7,088 nt of DNA from Candidatus Kuenenia stuttgartensis (GTDB taxonomy: Bacteria; Bacteroidota; Bacteroidia; Flavobacteriales_D; Crocinitomicaceae). Made by a program: the position numbers and the translations under genes. Under the pieces are notes generated by a model, which did not search any database, was not told where the DNA came from, and was given only the letters and a program-made list of their open reading frames with translations. The stretch lies in assembly GCA_943326025.2 (NCBI GenBank), contig CALPRR020000133.1, forward strand, positions 1 through 7,088, read 5' to 3'. Shown piece by piece: positions 1 through 5,951 of the stretch. How positions within the stretch are numbered: position 1 is the stretch's first letter; every line of letters begins with the position of its first letter.

Positions 1-641
1 ATTTCTTGTAACGAAGTATTCAATGGAAAAACTTTAACGTGACAACCTCTTTCAACAAGACAACGAATAATGTTTTGTTTAACTCCAAAATCTAACAAAG
101 CAACTTTATATAATGAATCATCATTTTTAGATTCAAAAGGTTCAGTAGTTGCAACATGAGAAGATAACTCTAAACCATCCATTGAAGGAACAAGAGAAAG
201 TTGTTTTTTTAAGTCTTCATGAGAAATATCTTCAGAAGAAATAATAGCATTCATTGCTCCTTTACTTCTAATATGACGAACTAGTGCTCTAGTATCAATA
301 TCTGATATACCAACTGTTTTATTCTTAATTAAAACATCTTCAAGAGATCCATCTGCATTAGGTCTAGAATAAACTTCTGAAAACTTTTTAGTAACTAATC
401 CTGAAATTTTAATACCATCAGACTCAACATCTAAATCGTTAACACCATAATTACCTATATGAACAGTGTTCATAATCAAAATCTGACCAAAATATGAAGG
501 ATCTGTAAAAACTTCTTGATATCCAGTCATACCTGTATTAAAAGCAATTTCACCTGTAGTAGTTCCAATATAGCCTATTGCTTTACCTTCAAAAACAGTC
601 CCATCTTGTAAAATAATTACAGCTGATTTTCTTTCCTCCAT
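1..641 (-). CDS. carA: Carbamoyl phosphate synthetase small (glutaminase) subunit, 3' end missing
   Basis: CarA hydrolyses glutamine and passes the ammonia to CarB, which makes carbamoyl phosphate for pyrimidine and arginine synthesis in the cytoplasm. Translated from the ATG at 641-639, 213 codons are visible before the window edge. Family landmarks are clear: LQDGTVFEGKAIG (residues 11-23), NTGMTGYQEVFTDPSYFGQ (35-53), HIGNYGVND (61-69) and GISDIDTRALVRHIRSKGAM (111-130), all in the CarA-specific N-terminal domain. The class I glutamine amidotransferase domain starts near residue 178 with LLDFGVKQNIIRCLVERGC (182-200). The nucleophilic Cys and the His/Glu of the catalytic triad would lie beyond the left edge and cannot be checked. 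The start matches the usual CarA N-terminus, and the only upstream ATG on this strand (697-695) soon meets a stop. The gene is separated from rplQ by a terminator and has its own promoter-like box. Identification is secure; the 3' part is simply not in the window. Confidence 0.96.
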   Translation of the reverse strand, partial: MEERKSAVIILQDGTVFEGKAIGYIGTTTGEIAFNTGMTGYQEVFTDPSYFGQILIMNTVHIGNYGVNDLDVESDGIKISGLVTKKFSEVYSRPNADGSLEDVLIKNKTVGISDIDTRALVRHIRSKGAMNAIISSEDISHEDLKKQLSLVPSMDGLELSSHVATTEPFESKNDDSLYKVALLDFGVKQNIIRCLVERGCHVKVFPLNTSLQE

Positions 642-655
642 TTTTATTTTTTTTG

Positions 656-685
656 CAAATTTAAGATTTCAATTTAATAATACAG
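656..685 (-). promoter_or_regulatory. Candidate carA promoter (Bacteroidota-type -7 box)
   Basis: Read on the minus strand, 663-656 is TAAATTTG, an exact match to the Bacteroidota -7 consensus TAnnTTTG. Nineteen nt upstream, 685-683 reads CTG, one mismatch from the -33 TTG. The box sits between the rplQ terminator and carA, where a promoter is needed. Only 14 nt separate the box from the carA ATG, so the predicted leader would be very short, about 10 nt, and A-rich. The motif is short and AT-rich, and chance copies are expected in this DNA, so position is the main support. Confidence 0.5.
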
Positions 686-697
686 AAAATTGTTCAT

Positions 698-728
698 AAA
701 AAAAGGGGAATGTTACCATTCCCCTTTT
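698..728 (-). terminator. Rho-independent terminator after rplQ
   Basis: A perfect 12-bp inverted repeat, AAAAGGGGAATG (701-712) and CATTCCCCTTTT (717-728), encloses the 4-nt loop TTAC (713-716). On the minus strand the hairpin is followed at once by a run of seven T (704-698, partly paired with the stem), the classic hairpin plus U-tract. It starts 21 nt past the rplQ stop and ends 34 nt before the carA -7 box, so it should close the ribosomal operon and insulate carA. On the plus strand the T run is only four long, and no gene points that way. Confidence 0.93.
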
Positions 729-749
729 ATATTTAAAAATTAATTCAAA

Positions 750-1277
750 TTAATCTTCTGTAACTTCATCATTTGAAGATTCATCAGCAGATGCTTCTTC
801 AGTAGAATCATTTGCTACTTCTTCAGAAGAAGCTTCAGTAGCTACAACATCATCAGCTTTTTTACCACCTCTTCTTGAACGACGAGTTGTTTTCTTAGCT
901 GCTTCATTAGAATAAATTTCGTTGTAATCAACTAATTCAATTAAACACATTTCAGCATTATCACCTAATCTGTAACCTGTTCTAATAATTCTAGTGTAAC
1001 CACCTGGTCTGTTTGCAATTTTAGGAGCAATCTCTCTGAATAATTCAGTAACAACTTCTTTATTTTGCAAATGACTAAAAACAATTCTTCTTGAGTGAGT
1101 AGAATCTGTTTTTGATTTTGTTAATAATGGCTCGATGTAAACTCTAAGAGCTTTAGCTTTTGCAACAGTTGTATTAATACGCTTATGCAATAACAAAGAC
1201 GAAGCCATGTTAGATAGCATAGCTGCTCTATGTGAAGCAGTTCTACCTAAATGATTATTTTTTTTACCGTGTCTCAT
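750..1277 (-). CDS. rplQ: 50S ribosomal protein L17 (bL17) with long acidic tail
   Basis: L17 is a large-subunit protein near the exit-tunnel side of the 50S particle. The start MRHGKKNNHLGRTASHRAAM (1-20), followed by LSNMASSLLLHKRINTTVAKAK (within 21-42), is diagnostic. NRPGGYTRIIRTGYRLGDNAEM (89-110) and CLIELVD (111-117) close the conserved core. The E. coli protein is about 127 residues, whereas this one is 175. The extra part is a basic linker (about 128-140, TTRRSRRGGKK) and then a low-complexity acidic tail (141-175) rich in Glu, Asp, Ser and Ala. Extended L17 tails are, to my knowledge, common in Bacteroidota, so this is probably the native form and not a fusion. The gene lies 20 nt after rpoA and is the last of the operon, with the terminator 21 nt beyond its stop. 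No Shine-Dalgarno sequence precedes the ATG; the leader is A-rich. Confidence 0.97.
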   Translation of the reverse strand: MRHGKKNNHLGRTASHRAAMLSNMASSLLLHKRINTTVAKAKALRVYIEPLLTKSKTDSTHSRRIVFSHLQNKEVVTELFREIAPKIANRPGGYTRIIRTGYRLGDNAEMCLIELVDYNEIYSNEAAKKTTRRSRRGGKKADDVVATEASSEEVANDSTEEASADESSNDEVTED

Positions 1278-1297
1278 TTCAATATTTTAATTCGGTT

Positions 1298-2290
1298 CTA
1301 ATCTTTATCCAATTTGTATTTGGCAACGTTCATTCCGAAAGTAAGTCCTTTATTATCAACTAAATCTTCCAACTCAGTTAATGACTTTTTACCAAAATTA
1401 CGGAATTTCAACAGATCATTTTTGTTGTATGATACCAAATCTCCTAATGTTTCAACATCAGCAGCTTTCAAACAATTTAAAGCACGTACAGATAAATCCA
1501 TATCTACTAATTTTGTTTTCAATAACTGACGCATATGTAAAGAAGTTTCATCAAACTCTTCAGAATCTGCTTTAATTTCACTATCCAAAGTAATTCTCTC
1601 ATCTGAGAACAACATAAAATGATGAATTAAAATTTTAGCAGCTTCTTTTAAAGCTTCTTTTGGATGAATTGAACCATCTGTTACGATATCTAATACTAAT
1701 TTTTCGTAATCTGTTTTTTGTTCAACACGGTAATTTTCAACCGCAAATTTCACATTTTTAATAGGTGTGAAAATTGAATCAACAAAAATAGTTCCGAAAG
1801 GAGCATTATTCAATTTATTTTCTTCTGCAGGAATATAACCACGACCTTTAATAATCGTTAATTCTAACTCTAATTTAACAGAAGATTCCATATTACAAAT
1901 TACTAAATCAGAATTTAGTACTTGGAATGCAGAAGTGAATTTACCAATATCACCAGCTGTAAGTTTATTTTGACCAGAAATAGAAACAATAACTGTCTCA
2001 TTGTCTGTACCTTCAATTTGTTGTTTAAAACGAACTTGTTTTAAATTCAAAATTATTTCAGTAATATCTTCTACAACACCTTTAATAGTAGTGAATTCAT
2101 GATCAGCTCCTTCAATACGAACAGACGAAATTGCAAACCCTTCTAAAGAAGAAAGCAAAATACGACGTAATGCATTACCTACTGTGATACCATAACCCGG
2201 CTCAAGAGGACGGAATTCAAATTGTCCTTGATGCTCATCGGATTGAATCATGATAACCTTATCAGGTTTTTGGAAGTCAAGAATTGCCAT
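1298..2290 (-). CDS. rpoA: DNA-directed RNA polymerase subunit alpha
   Basis: Alpha dimerises to nucleate assembly of RNA polymerase, and its C-terminal domain contacts UP-element DNA and activators. The N-terminal domain carries LEPGYGITVGNALRRILLSS (29-48), the dimerisation/assembly motif, and later YRVEQKTDYEKLVLDIVTDG (187-206) and HPKEALKEAAKIL (209-221). An acidic linker (about 236-250) leads to the C-terminal domain from about 255. There VRALNCLKAADVETLGDL (268-285) keeps Arg269 and Asn272, which correspond to the DNA-contacting Arg265 and Asn268 of E. coli, and FGKKSLTELEDL (299-310) keeps the Gly-Lys-Lys-Ser helix-hairpin-helix. At 330 residues the length is normal. The gene starts 15 nt after rpsD and ends 20 nt before rplQ, the standard alpha-operon placement. 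The opening MAILDFQKPDKV is typical of Flavobacteriia. The start has no Shine-Dalgarno sequence. Confidence 0.98.
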   Translation of the reverse strand: MAILDFQKPDKVIMIQSDEHQGQFEFRPLEPGYGITVGNALRRILLSSLEGFAISSVRIEGADHEFTTIKGVVEDITEIILNLKQVRFKQQIEGTDNETVIVSISGQNKLTAGDIGKFTSAFQVLNSDLVICNMESSVKLELELTIIKGRGYIPAEENKLNNAPFGTIFVDSIFTPIKNVKFAVENYRVEQKTDYEKLVLDIVTDGSIHPKEALKEAAKILIHHFMLFSDERITLDSEIKADSEEFDETSLHMRQLLKTKLVDMDLSVRALNCLKAADVETLGDLVSYNKNDLLKFRNFGKKSLTELEDLVDNKGLTFGMNVAKYKLDKD

Positions 2291-2305
2291 GTTAATGCTT
2301 ATTTA

Positions 2306-2914
2306 TTATTTAGAATATAATTCGACGATTAACTGTTCTTTGATATTTTCTGGAATCATCTCACGAGATGGAACGCTAAGCATTCTACCAGTCATATCAG
2401 AAGAATTCCAATCTAACCAATCGTACTTCTTGTTATTAGAAGATAATGAATTTGAAATAACTTCTAACGATTTTGATTTCTCACGTACTCCAATTACATC
2501 ACCAATTTTAACTTGGTAAGAAGGAATATTTAATACCTCACCATTAACAGTAATGTGTCTGTGAGAAACTAATTGTCTAGCACCACTTCTAGTTGGAGAA
2601 ACTCCTAAACGGTAAATTGTATTATCTAAACGTGACTCACATAATTGTAATAATAATTCACCAGTAATACCTTTCATTCTAGAAGCTTTCTCAAACATAT
2701 TTGAGAATTGTTTTTCTAAAATACCGTATGTGTATTTAGCTTTTTGTTTTTCGTTAAGCTGAATTCCATACTCAGAAGTTTTACCTCCTCTACGTTTGTT
2801 AGGTCCATGTTGACCTGGACCATACGCTTTTTTGTCTAACGCTTTATCTGGACCGAAAATAGGGTCTTTGAAACGGCGCGCAATCTTTGATTTTGGACCT
2901 GTGTATCTTGCCAT
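2306..2914 (-). CDS. rpsD: 30S ribosomal protein S4 (uS4), zinc-free form
   Basis: S4 binds the 5' domain of 16S rRNA early in 30S assembly, guards decoding accuracy, and in E. coli represses the alpha operon by binding its own mRNA. The family start MARYTGPKSKIARR (1-14), GPGQHGPNKRR (32-42), SEYGIQLNEKQKAKYTYGIL (47-66) and the C-terminal EQLIVELYSK (193-202) are all present. The S4 RNA-binding domain covers about 93-155: RLDNTIYRLG (95-104), SGARQLVSHRHITVNG (110-125) and PSYQVKIGDVIGVREKSK (131-148). The N-terminal region has no cysteine (the only Cys is residue 92), so this is the C-minus paralogue that does not bind zinc. At 202 residues the length is normal. It lies 15 nt upstream of rpoA. 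Unlike its neighbours it is preceded by a 70-nt gap that can fold, described separately. Confidence 0.98.
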   Translation of the reverse strand: MARYTGPKSKIARRFKDPIFGPDKALDKKAYGPGQHGPNKRRGGKTSEYGIQLNEKQKAKYTYGILEKQFSNMFEKASRMKGITGELLLQLCESRLDNTIYRLGVSPTRSGARQLVSHRHITVNGEVLNIPSYQVKIGDVIGVREKSKSLEVISNSLSSNNKKYDWLDWNSSDMTGRMLSVPSREMIPENIKEQLIVELYSK

Positions 2915-2930
2915 TTTAATTTAAATTATG

Positions 2931-2978
2931 AAAAGAGATTATGAATTAAGGCTTTCCTTCGATAATCTATGCTCTTTT
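2931..2978 (-). promoter_or_regulatory. Possible RNA stem-loop in the rpsK-rpsD gap
   Basis: The 70-nt gap between the rpsK stop and the rpsD ATG is by far the longest inside the operon. It contains nested complementary arms: AAAAGAG (2931-2937) with CTCTTTT (2972-2978), ATTAT (2938-2942) with ATAAT (2962-2966), and AAGG (2948-2951) with CCTT (2956-2959) around the tetraloop 2952-2955. This gives 16 base pairs, with a 5-nt bulge (2967-2971) and an internal loop (2943-2947 against 2960-2961). There is no clean U-tract, so it is not a convincing terminator. The structure ends 16 nt before the ATG of rpsD, which encodes the usual alpha-operon repressor S4. A translational control or RNA-processing site is therefore an inference; folding energy and conservation were not computed. 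Confidence 0.4.
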
Positions 2979-2984
2979 CTATTA

Positions 2985-3371
2985 CTATACTCTTCTTCTT
3001 TTTGGAGGACGACATCCATTATGAGGCATTGGCGTAACGTCAACGATCTCAGTAACTTCAATTCCAGAATTATGAATTGAACGAATAGCTGATTCACGTC
3101 CACCACCTGGACCTTTAACGAATACCTTCACTTTACGTAATCCGAAGTCATGAGCCTCTTTTGAACAATCTTCAGCAGCAACTTGTGCAGCATAAGGAGT
3201 GTTTTTCTTAGATCCTCTAAAACCCATTTTTCCAGCCGATGACCAAGAAATAACTTGACCAGCGTTGTTAGTTAAAGAAATAATGATATTATTGAAGGTA
3301 GCATTAATATGCGCTTCACCAATAGCATCTACTTTAACATTCTTCTTCTTTTTTTGATTTGACTTTGCCAT
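2985..3371 (-). CDS. rpsK: 30S ribosomal protein S11 (uS11)
   Basis: S11 sits on the platform of the 30S subunit, beside the 3' end of 16S rRNA and the mRNA exit region. After a lysine-rich N-terminus (KKKK at 7-10) the conserved body begins: GEAHINATFNNIIISLTNNA (18-37), ISWSSAGKMGFRGSKKNTPYAAQ (within 41-63) and VKVFVKGPGGGRESAIRSIH (81-100). It ends with the invariant DVTPMPHNGCRPPKRRRV (111-128). The Asn118-Gly119 pair corresponds to the site seen as isoaspartate in E. coli S11 structures. Length 128 is typical. The gene starts 9 nt after the rpsM stop, with TAAGTAGAG before the ATG: purine-rich, but not a real Shine-Dalgarno sequence. Its 3' side is followed by the unusual 70-nt gap before rpsD. 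Confidence 0.98.
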   Translation of the reverse strand: MAKSNQKKKKNVKVDAIGEAHINATFNNIIISLTNNAGQVISWSSAGKMGFRGSKKNTPYAAQVAAEDCSKEAHDFGLRKVKVFVKGPGGGRESAIRSIHNSGIEVTEIVDVTPMPHNGCRPPKRRRV

Positions 3372-3380
3372 CTCTACTTA

Positions 3381-3755
3381 TTATTTAGTCGCTTTTTTCT
3401 TGTTAGCAACTGTTTTTCTTTTACCTTTTCTTGTACGAGAGTTGTTTTTTGTTCTTTGACCTCTTAATGGTAAACCAGCACGGTGACGAATACCTCTATT
3501 ACAACCAATGTCCATCAAACGTTTAATGTTTAATTGAACTTCAGAACGTAATTGTCCTTCAACTTTGATTTCGCCCATTGAAGTACGAATAGCTGCTAAT
3601 TGATCATCATTCCAATCTTGAACTTTAATATTTTCATCAATATTATTTGAATTCAAGATTTTCGCAGCTGTGCTGCGTCCGATTCCATAAATGTAAGTCA
3701 AACCGATTACACCTCTTTTGTTTTTTGGTAAATCTATACCTGCAATACGTGCCAT
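3381..3755 (-). CDS. rpsM: 30S ribosomal protein S13 (uS13)
   Basis: S13 lies in the 30S head, where it forms intersubunit bridges with the 50S and contacts the P-site tRNA through its C-terminal tail. MARIAGIDLPKNKRGVIGLT (1-20) and YIYGIGRSTAAKIL (21-34) form the helix-two-turns-helix start. RLMDIGCNRGIRHRAGLPLR (79-98) and GQRTKNNSRTRKGKRKTV (99-116) are the signature region, and a very basic tail ends at residue 124. Length is normal. The gene lies 11 nt after rpmJ and 9 nt before rpsK, an arrangement that matches the alpha operon. The leader AATTTAAAAGT has no Shine-Dalgarno sequence. Confidence 0.98.
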   Translation of the reverse strand: MARIAGIDLPKNKRGVIGLTYIYGIGRSTAAKILNSNNIDENIKVQDWNDDQLAAIRTSMGEIKVEGQLRSEVQLNIKRLMDIGCNRGIRHRAGLPLRGQRTKNNSRTRKGKRKTVANKKKATK

Positions 3756-3766
3756 ACTTTTAAATT

Positions 3767-3883
3767 TTACCCTTGTCTTTGTTTAAGTTTAGGATTCTTT
3801 TTATTAATCACATAAACTCTTCCTTTTCTCTTAACGATTTTGCAGTCTGCAGATCGTTTTTTTACTGAAGCTCTTACTTTCAT
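3767..3883 (-). CDS. rpmJ: 50S ribosomal protein L36 (bL36), zinc-free form
   Basis: This 38-residue protein is the smallest gene in the window. L36 helps organise 23S rRNA near the L7/L12 stalk base. The translation begins MKVRASVKKRSADCKIVKRK and ends INKKNPKLKQRQG. The family's zinc site uses three Cys and one His; here only Cys14 remains, with Ser11 at the first ligand position and no later Cys or any His, so it is the C-minus type that should not bind zinc. That type is usual in Bacteroidota. It lies between infA (21 nt upstream) and rpsM (11 nt downstream), the normal place for rpmJ. The ATG at 3883-3881 is preceded by AGAAATAAAA, without a Shine-Dalgarno sequence. Confidence 0.96.
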   Translation of the reverse strand: MKVRASVKKRSADCKIVKRKGRVYVINKKNPKLKQRQG

Positions 3884-3904
3884 TTTTATTTCTTTAAGAA
3901 ATTC

Positions 3905-4123
3905 CTATTTATATCTGAAAGATATTCTACCTTTTGTTAAATCATAAGGAGACATCTCTACTTTTACACGGTCACCAGGAAGAATTTTAATATAAAACAT
4001 TCTCATTTTTCCTGATATATGAGCTGTAACCATGTGACCATTTTCTAATTCAACTCTAAACATTGCATTAGATAAAGCCTCAGTAATTACACCGTCTTGT
4101 TCAATTGAAGTTTGCTTTGCCAT
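3905..4123 (-). CDS. infA: Translation initiation factor IF-1
   Basis: IF-1 occupies the A site of the 30S subunit during initiation and works with IF-2 and IF-3. The 72-residue protein is one S1-like OB fold: MAKQTSIEQDGVITEALSNA (1-20), FRVELENGHMVTAHISGKMR (22-41), YIKILPGDRVKVEMSPYDLT (44-63) and KGRISFRYK (64-72). Length is exactly that of the family. It starts only 2 nt after the secY stop, so the TAA of secY forms part of the A-rich leader (TTTTAAAA before the ATG); translational coupling to secY is plausible. No map or adk gene separates secY from infA. rpmJ follows 21 nt downstream. Confidence 0.98.
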   Translation of the reverse strand: MAKQTSIEQDGVITEALSNAMFRVELENGHMVTAHISGKMRMFYIKILPGDRVKVEMSPYDLTKGRISFRYK

Positions 4124-4125
4124 TT

Positions 4126-5460
4126 TTAAAAACCTGATAATTCATTAGCAGTTCTTCTACCTTTCACTTTTGATCCTTCCATTAATCCATCCATATGGCG
4201 ATTTAACAAATAAGATTCAATTTGTTGAAGAGTATCTAAAACAACACCAACCATAATTAATACTGATGTACCACCAAAGAACATTGCAAATGCATTATTA
4301 ACTCCAGCAATATGTGCAATCGCTGGAAGTATAGCTATAATAGCTAATGACAAAGAACCTGGAAAAGTAATTCTTGAAACTAAAGTATCAATATATTCTG
4401 CAGTTTCCTCACCTGGTCTAACACCAGGAACAAAACCACCACTTCTTTTAAGATCATCCGCGATTTTGCGTGGATTTATCATAATAGCAGTATAGAAATA
4501 TGTAAACACAATAATTAAAATAGCTAGTAATAAATTATAACTAACTCCATAAACATCACTTAAAGCTCTTTGAATGAAACTAGCATCACCACCTTTACCT
4601 GAAAACAACATAACAGGTATAGTCATAATTGCTTGAGCAAAAATAATTGGCATTACACCACTAGCATTTACTTTAATAGGTAAATAACTTCTAGCACCCG
4701 CATCATCAACAGCTCTAGCACCAACAACTCTTTTTGCTGTATTTAATGGAATCTTTCTAACACCTTGAACAATTAATATTGTTCCTAAAATAACCAGCAT
4801 AAATGCTACTATTTCAAGTACAATCATGATAAGATTATTAGACTTCATACCAATTTCAGCAATAAAAGCTTCTGGCAATCTAGCTAAAATACCAACCGTT
4901 ATTAATAAAGAAATACCATTACCTATACCTTTATCTGTAATTCTTTCACCAAGCCAAACAGCAAACATTGAACCTGCAATTAAAACCATAATTGTTTGAA
5001 CCCACCAAAAAGTTGATGGATCTAACGGCATTGCACCTTTATTTTGAACATATAATGTTAAATAACTAGGTGCTTGCAATGCACAGATTATAATCGTTAA
5101 TATACGTGTATAATTATTGATTCGTTTTCTTCCAGACTCACCTTCATTTTGCATTTTTTGAACTGCAGGAACTGCCATGCCCAATAATTGCATTATAATA
5201 GATGCACTAATATAAGGCATAATACCTAAAGCCATAATTGAAGCATTAGAAAAACCTCCCCCTGAAAAAAGAGAAAGTAAAGTTTCTAATGTATTTTCAC
5301 CACTAGCCTGAGCTTTTTCAAGTGCTACATAATTAACACCTGGTAATATGATGAAAGATCCTATCCTATAAATTAAAATTAGAGAAAGAGTCAATAAGAT
5401 CCTCTTTCTCAATTCTTCAACTTTCCAGATATTTTTAATGTTCTGTATAAAACGTTTCAT
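4126..5460 (-). CDS. secY: Preprotein translocase channel subunit SecY
   Basis: SecY is the protein-conducting channel of the inner membrane; with SecE and SecG it exports unfolded preproteins driven by SecA and inserts membrane proteins with the ribosome. Ten hydrophobic segments are visible, roughly at 21-40, 72-95, 117-138, 152-171, 182-200, 210-233, 270-288, 307-327, 369-388 and 394-411. The plug/TM2 region reads FSGGGFSNASIMALGIMPYI (65-84). Cytoplasmic loops show GERITDKGIGNGISLLI (171-187) and KRVVGARAVDDAGARSYLPI (243-262). Loop C5, which binds ribosome and SecA, has VPGVRPGEETAEYIDTLVSR (344-363). The 444-residue length is normal. The gene lies 26 nt after rplO and 2 nt before infA. 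A TAnnTTTG box just ahead of the ATG suggests possible extra transcription from within the operon. No frameshift or missing segment is seen. Confidence 0.98.
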   Translation of the reverse strand: MKRFIQNIKNIWKVEELRKRILLTLSLILIYRIGSFIILPGVNYVALEKAQASGENTLETLLSLFSGGGFSNASIMALGIMPYISASIIMQLLGMAVPAVQKMQNEGESGRKRINNYTRILTIIICALQAPSYLTLYVQNKGAMPLDPSTFWWVQTIMVLIAGSMFAVWLGERITDKGIGNGISLLITVGILARLPEAFIAEIGMKSNNLIMIVLEIVAFMLVILGTILIVQGVRKIPLNTAKRVVGARAVDDAGARSYLPIKVNASGVMPIIFAQAIMTIPVMLFSGKGGDASFIQRALSDVYGVSYNLLLAILIIVFTYFYTAIMINPRKIADDLKRSGGFVPGVRPGEETAEYIDTLVSRITFPGSLSLAIIAILPAIAHIAGVNNAFAMFFGGTSVLIMVGVVLDTLQQIESYLLNRHMDGLMEGSKVKGRRTANELSGF

Positions 5461-5477
5461 TATTTAAAAAATGTTGG

Positions 5478-5485
5478 CAAAGTTA
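5478..5485 (-). promoter_or_regulatory. Candidate internal promoter -7 box before secY
   Basis: On the minus strand 5485-5478 reads TAACTTTG, an exact fit to the Bacteroidota -7 consensus TAnnTTTG, lying wholly in the rplO-secY gap, 17 nt before the secY ATG. The nearest TTG upstream (5502-5500) leaves a 14-nt spacer, shorter than the usual 17-23, so the -33 part is weak. If used, it would start an mRNA with a leader of about 10-13 nt and give secY-infA and later genes extra expression. Chance occurrence is quite possible. Confidence 0.25.
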
Positions 5486-5486
5486 A

Positions 5487-5933
5487 TTAAATTTCTGAAC
5501 AATTACCACCTTTTTCTTCAATTACTGTTTTTGCAGTAGATGAAAACTTGTGAGCTGTAATGTTAACTTTAGATTTTAATTCACCACGTCCTAATATTTT
5601 CACTAATTCATTTCTAGAAACCAATCCATTTTCACGTAAAACTTCAGGATTAATATCTGAAATATTTTTACGCTCAATTAATGATTGAATGATATCTAGA
5701 TTGATAGCTTTATACTCAACACGATTAATATTTTTAAAACCAAATTTAGGAACACGTCTTTGTAATGGCATTTGACCACCTTCGAAACCTACCTTAGTTT
5801 TATAACCTGATCTTGATTTTGCTCCTTTGTGTCCTCTTGTAGAAGTACCACCATGTCCAGAACCCTGACCACGTGCGATTCTTTTACCTTTCTTAACAGA
5901 ACCTTTTGCAGGAGTTAAATTTTGTAAATTCAT
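5487..5933 (-). CDS. rplO: 50S ribosomal protein L15 (uL15)
   Basis: L15 is a late-assembly 50S protein whose basic N-terminal extension threads into 23S rRNA. The glycine- and arginine-rich N-terminal half is unmistakable: MNLQNLTPAKGSVKKGKRIA (1-20), RGQGSGHGGTSTRGHKGAKS (21-40), and GFEGGQMPLQRRVPKFGFKN (49-68). The C-terminal half holds the globular domain, including VKILGRGELKSKVNITAHKF (111-130) and the closing KTVIEEKGGNCSEI (135-148). At 148 residues the length is typical. It lies 18 nt after rpmD and 26 nt before secY, the standard spc order. The leader TTAAAATAATTAGCA has no Shine-Dalgarno sequence. Confidence 0.98.
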   Translation of the reverse strand: MNLQNLTPAKGSVKKGKRIARGQGSGHGGTSTRGHKGAKSRSGYKTKVGFEGGQMPLQRRVPKFGFKNINRVEYKAINLDIIQSLIERKNISDINPEVLRENGLVSRNELVKILGRGELKSKVNITAHKFSSTAKTVIEEKGGNCSEI

Positions 5934-5951
5934 TGCTAATTATTTTAAGTA

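Noticed and set aside
630..641. GGAGG at codons 2-3 of carA, directly after the ATG
   Set aside because: It looks like a Shine-Dalgarno core but is inside the gene, and no suitable downstream ATG would keep the conserved N-terminus. It simply encodes Glu-Glu.
1314..1575. Two overlapping plus-strand open frames of 64-71 codons
   Set aside because: They lie antisense inside the well-conserved rpoA gene, have no recognisable protein features, and are explained as shadows of its codons.
1783..1790. TAnnTTTG match on the minus strand inside rpoA
   Set aside because: It is inside coding sequence with no gene start nearby. Several such matches are expected by chance in 7 kb of AT-rich DNA, which also limits confidence in the intergenic boxes.
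2250..2519. Plus-strand open frame of 89 codons
   Set aside because: It runs antisense across the rpoA start and the rpsD end, and the predicted protein resembles no family I know.
3888..3902. Dyad ATTTCTT-T-AAGAAAT in the infA-rpmJ gap
   Set aside because: A 7-bp AT-only palindrome with a 1-nt centre cannot form a stable RNA hairpin without opening several pairs, and it is likely chance in an A/T-rich leader. No operator of this type is known to me.
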